Assembly: GCA_964643725.1 (NCBI GenBank)
Contig: CAZXTL010000002.1
Coordinates: 1-64,000, forward strand
Source: DYQY01 sp964643725
GTDB lineage: Bacteria > Margulisbacteria > Riflemargulisbacteria > GWF2-35-9 > DYQY01
Direction: 5' to 3'
Length of the DNA stretch: 64,000 bases
A program made the translations under genes and the position numbers. The notes below the pieces were generated by a model. That model made no database searches and had not been told where the DNA came from. It was given only the letters and a program-made list of their open reading frames with translations. This document shows, piece by piece, positions 61,801-64,000 of this stretch. The first letter of the stretch is position 1, and each line of letters starts with the position of its first letter.

Positions 61801-64000
61801 GTACCCTTCCCTGAACAGGAGTGGTAGGTGACACCACTGCTGGAGCTGCATCATTTATTGTTGTATCTTCTTGCTTTTTGGTTTGAACATCGTTAACTTT
61901 TAACTTCTCTAGCTTCAAATTTATCTCTGGCATTTGTTGGGAAATCATCTTTATAACAGATGTTTGAGCTAGAACTTCCTTTGACTTATTAATATTGTCT
62001 AAAATGCTTGGATCAGACAATATGGCTAACATAACATTCAAAACTTCTTGATCCTTACGAGGCTTTGGGTTTTCCTTAAGAGCTTGAACTAATTGAGGAA
62101 CTTGTTTCTTAACATCATCTGCCTTAACGATATCCTCTCTAACCATCTCTTCAAGTAAGACTATCCCTTTAACTAACATCTGCTCAGATTTATTTTTTGA
62201 CATCACTATTACTGATGATAGTTCTTTTACTATCTGCTCTTTTGAGATTACGCTACCCATATCTTTAAGTGCATCCTTTACCAATACATTAAACTCATCA
62301 ACATCCTTTGGTTTAACCTTATCTTCTTGTAATACATAACTCATCAATGCCTTTCGATTATTCTCACCAAACAATGGTTCTTTCATTACAACAGGATTTT
62401 CCTTTACATATCTAACTACTGCGATTGGATTATTTATCGAATTTAAAAGTTCTATCTTTTCCTCAGGTGGTGCTGTGCTATTAAATATCTTCGCTAAGGC
62501 TCCATCCTTACTCTTCGTAAGACTTATTGTCTCTAGAGTTGTCTTTAGTTCAGTAAGAGCTTCTTGTATCTGAACCTTTATCTTAGGATCCTTTTCAGAC
62601 TTACTTAGTTCTTTTAATACCTCTACTACTTCCAATAATTTATTCATACTATCCTTACTCTTCAAATCACCTTTACTAATCTGAGTAATAAGTTCTGAGG
62701 AGATAGGCATTTGTTGTTTTATTTGTTCGAGAGATTTCACAATCTCCTTCACTGCTTCTTTTTCTTCCTTGTCAATTTGGGCTGAATCCCTTTTGCTCTT
62801 ATCTACAAATGGATCATGAAAAGAATCTATTATCTGCTGTATAGAAGCTATTGCTAGCATTGTTGAAGGCTCTGTTACTTTTGGCCCTTCCCCTGCCATT
62901 GTCTGTTTTGCTTGAGCTACAACTGGAACGCTATTAACTTTTTGTGTCTGATTATTACTAACAGGTGAAACTGTAGCTCCTTGTGCTGCTGCTCCTGCTT
63001 GAACAGTTGTATCCTCGGAAGTATCCTCTGCCAGACTTTGTACAGTTGCCTGCAACTGAGCATCATTTCTCCTGTTTTTATTTTCTGTATCCAAAGATAT
63101 CTTGCCGTCCTCAAAAATAGCTTGATCCTTGTGTTCTAAATTTACTTTAGCTCCTACAACCTCAAATCCACTAGTAGCGAGTGATGATTCTGCCTTCTTC
63201 ATCTGCAAGGTTGTCAGCACACTACTTTCAGCATTATTTTGCCCTTGAGTAAGAGCAATATCATCCAAAACTTTCAGACCCTCAGCAGAAAAATCTATTC
63301 GATGTGTTCTTTTGTCAGTAGGAGTCGTAAATTCTGCGGAAATATGAGCCGGACTATTAGCATTAGAGTCTTTAGTAATAACAAACTGATAATTATCAAT
63401 ATTAAGTTCTTTAGCAATAGCTGCCATTAAAGCAATTATTCTATCGCAATCATTTTCATCTATTTCATATTTCTCTTTACTAAATTGAGTAAGTTTATCA
63501 ACAATCTTTGCACGTACTGCTTGCATGTCTACTTTTCCATCTATTATAGAAGAGGTAACAGCTTCATTAACTGCCTTTTTAGCCTCATCAGCCAATGAGC
63601 TTTGGTTAATAACAGTTACATTTTTACTTTTCAAAAATATATTTTGAACCGCAAATGTAGTTAACGCTGTTACTATTTGATTGCGTGTTAGTGGATCTGA
63701 AGCTGCTTTAGGCCCTGCCTTGTCAACCGCTCCAGGAACAACCTTAGTCTTAGCTATATCTCCAAACGCCTCTCTAATTGGTCCTTGGAGTGCCTCTCTC
63801 ACTTGCGAAATAGAAAGGGCTGAACCTAAAACATCCAATGCCTGATTTATTACTGCTTGAAGCGCTACAGTTGGGTTACTGTTTATCCCTGCATTAATAG
63901 CTGAAAATCCAGAATTGCCAGCCCCGGATGACGTGCCCGCTTGTACTCCTTGTAAAACCTCATAGACCTTTGCTCTTTGCGAAATAGCATCGCTAATAAG
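58886..64000 (-). CDS. Very large protein with a triplicated helical domain, partial at the right edge
   Basis: The frame is open to the window edge, giving at least 1704 residues; a TTG at 63838 is not the likely start because the coding frame runs on without a stop (for example SQRAKVYEVLQGVQ). Counting from that TTG codon, a helical domain of about 300 residues occurs at about 329-650, 779-1105 and, more diverged, 1146-1440. Copies 1 and 2 share GDLKSKDS, NKLLEVVEVLKELSK and SLTKSKDG. Linkers are rich in Ala, Val, Thr and Gln. No signal peptide, enzyme motif or membrane helix is seen. It may be a scaffold. Confidence 0.8.
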   Translation of the reverse strand, partial: LISDAISQRAKVYEVLQGVQAGTSSGAGNSGFSAINAGINSNPTVALQAVINQALDVLGSALSISQVREALQGPIREAFGDIAKTKVVPGAVDKAGPKAASDPLTRNQIVTALTTFAVQNIFLKSKNVTVINQSSLADEAKKAVNEAVTSSIIDGKVDMQAVRAKIVDKLTQFSKEKYEIDENDCDRIIALMAAIAKELNIDNYQFVITKDSNANSPAHISAEFTTPTDKRTHRIDFSAEGLKVLDDIALTQGQNNAESSVLTTLQMKKAESSLATSGFEVVGAKVNLEHKDQAIFEDGKISLDTENKNRRNDAQLQATVQSLAEDTSEDTTVQAGAAAQGATVSPVSNNQTQKVNSVPVVAQAKQTMAGEGPKVTEPSTMLAIASIQQIIDSFHDPFVDKSKRDSAQIDKEEKEAVKEIVKSLEQIKQQMPISSELITQISKGDLKSKDSMNKLLEVVEVLKELSKSEKDPKIKVQIQEALTELKTTLETISLTKSKDGALAKIFNSTAPPEEKIELLNSINNPIAVVRYVKENPVVMKEPLFGENNRKALMSYVLQEDKVKPKDVDEFNVLVKDALKDMGSVISKEQIVKELSSVIVMSKNKSEQMLVKGIVLLEEMVREDIVKADDVKKQVPQLVQALKENPKPRKDQEVLNVMLAILSDPSILDNINKSKEVLAQTSVIKMISQQMPEINLKLEKLKVNDVQTKKQEDTTINDAAPAVVSPTTPVQGRVQPIMQPNEVLSQTIGARLDDAKVLEIRKNSEQLNAQEIQTNKQEDPTIQSAASVAISSNATIPVINNINIDNKGIDTQVAKAKQTDAGMLSEIVRKTQTTTLQSLENIQKVIEAFYSPFIDNSKKNVEQVAKEETQAVSKVVQSLEQIQQQLPISPQLNKLIIEVGKGDLKSKDSINKLLEVVEVLKELSKAEKDPKIKVQLQESLVALKTTLETISLTKSKDGQLSNIFSGDITAKDKLEKLIALDNPIAVVRYVTENSVVLNDQIVSRENSKALIRYLLQEDRVKIKDEAEFQILAMDILEDIAKKMDHIQIVEELLLAVAQVPTDKADKALIKAMGLLEKLVTSDTIKEESVKEKMPDIFELIKYSPIPRSEKEINKIINMALSIPFTSLNIGKDEENVLEKTKVIKVIAEQFNINQLPAVNVANQYQQIQANVENIVSDNFIPEKGQGGLNPEDIIAKNVSGVLKLLDNIYEAIDKNYTNKTRYIVENIEVIVKLGVISISTDLKTELNKFKDSKSLDYDELQKTIDTLSKDVNLSKLTISQKKTLSEKLSSLSSLISNAQMTIGKEQKIAEVLSSQSTPEEKIKELILLKSPEKILNYILKSPQISEDNRSVILGYITQETAIQDLEQFVDLAEQIVVSMKLSDKEKSSFVKNICDVIKKMSSLDSEIVVSKSLALIDVLISSGQLEQDVAKEIIPLMILSVRKESQQKQISIVSNVISRLNLPVKEGATSQIFLQNFSDLRRIITNSNRVNPLESATASIRPLGTDLLISNLPIEVLSKDLRNEAVKSVLRQLEKSPALIDNEKVSSYLQEYITAYLKLSSWGQDTFQPFSSNVNSLLVLNNKGEVMVKELIESFINSNNDPQEKFVAALKILALYEAKLAQNSNEARLGLAKLRESYDSTLEYLIISLPTLGDAVGQAVGYLSKETRDRLRERVESSLSKGTTILKRGNELILSGLNEADGVRK

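Noticed and set aside
63838..63840. TTG at 63838 as the start of the giant protein
   Set aside because: The frame continues to the window edge without a stop and the upstream codons look coding, so the gene is partial at its 5' end.

Overview
This window is AT-rich bacterial chromosome. Its left half is an unusually complete transcription and translation gene block on the minus strand. Its right half is a mix of housekeeping operons, intergenic repeats and a few accessory or unidentified gene sets. Some features recall the cyanobacterial side of the bacterial tree: no rpmD (L30) between rpsE and rplO, no map between adk and infA, and a LeuD with the GGENFGCGSSREHAP-type sequence typical of cyanobacteria and plastids. 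However, rpoC is not split, rpsD sits in the alpha operon, and the base composition and repeats are not those of a typical cyanobacterium. A non-photosynthetic relative such as Margulisbacteria would fit. This is an inference from gene content only, and no marker was searched.

Bases 1-28583 (minus strand) form one collinear run read from right to left: rpmG, tRNA-Trp, secE, nusG, rplK, rplA, L10 leader, rplJ, rplL, rpoB, rpoC, rpsL, rpsG, fusA, tuf, rpsJ, the S10 and spc genes, secY, adk, infA, rpmJ, rpsM, rpsK, rpsD, rpoA and the first four codons of rplQ at the left edge. A promoter-like TTGACA/TAAATT pair lies just upstream of rpmG.

Bases 28584-37410 hold a six-helix membrane protein, a branched-chain aminotransferase (plus strand), a Fic protein, a BrnT/BrnA-like toxin-antitoxin pair, and the operon purM-purN-purH-HD protein (minus). 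Two repeat-rich gaps (30601-31059 and 36671-37410) share the same palindromic modules.

Bases 37411-45812 (minus) hold nusA-infB-rbfA-nrnA-truB-ribF, with comEC upstream behind its own terminator. NusA ends in a domain that looks like the N-terminal domain of IF2.

Bases 45982-56214 are mostly plus strand: cmoA; an oppositely oriented methyltransferase; a cobalamin-type radical SAM protein with a methyltransferase; a small orphan gene; then a compact run of a Bax-inhibitor-1-like protein, leuC, leuD, a 50-residue membrane or lipoprotein and two tandem YcaO proteins. The YcaO pair with its small membrane protein is the best candidate here for an undescribed modification pathway.

Bases 56207-64000 (minus) hold three tightly coupled genes of unknown function. 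The largest runs off the right edge and contains a domain of roughly 300 residues present three times. No rRNA genes, insertion sequences or CRISPR arrays were seen.
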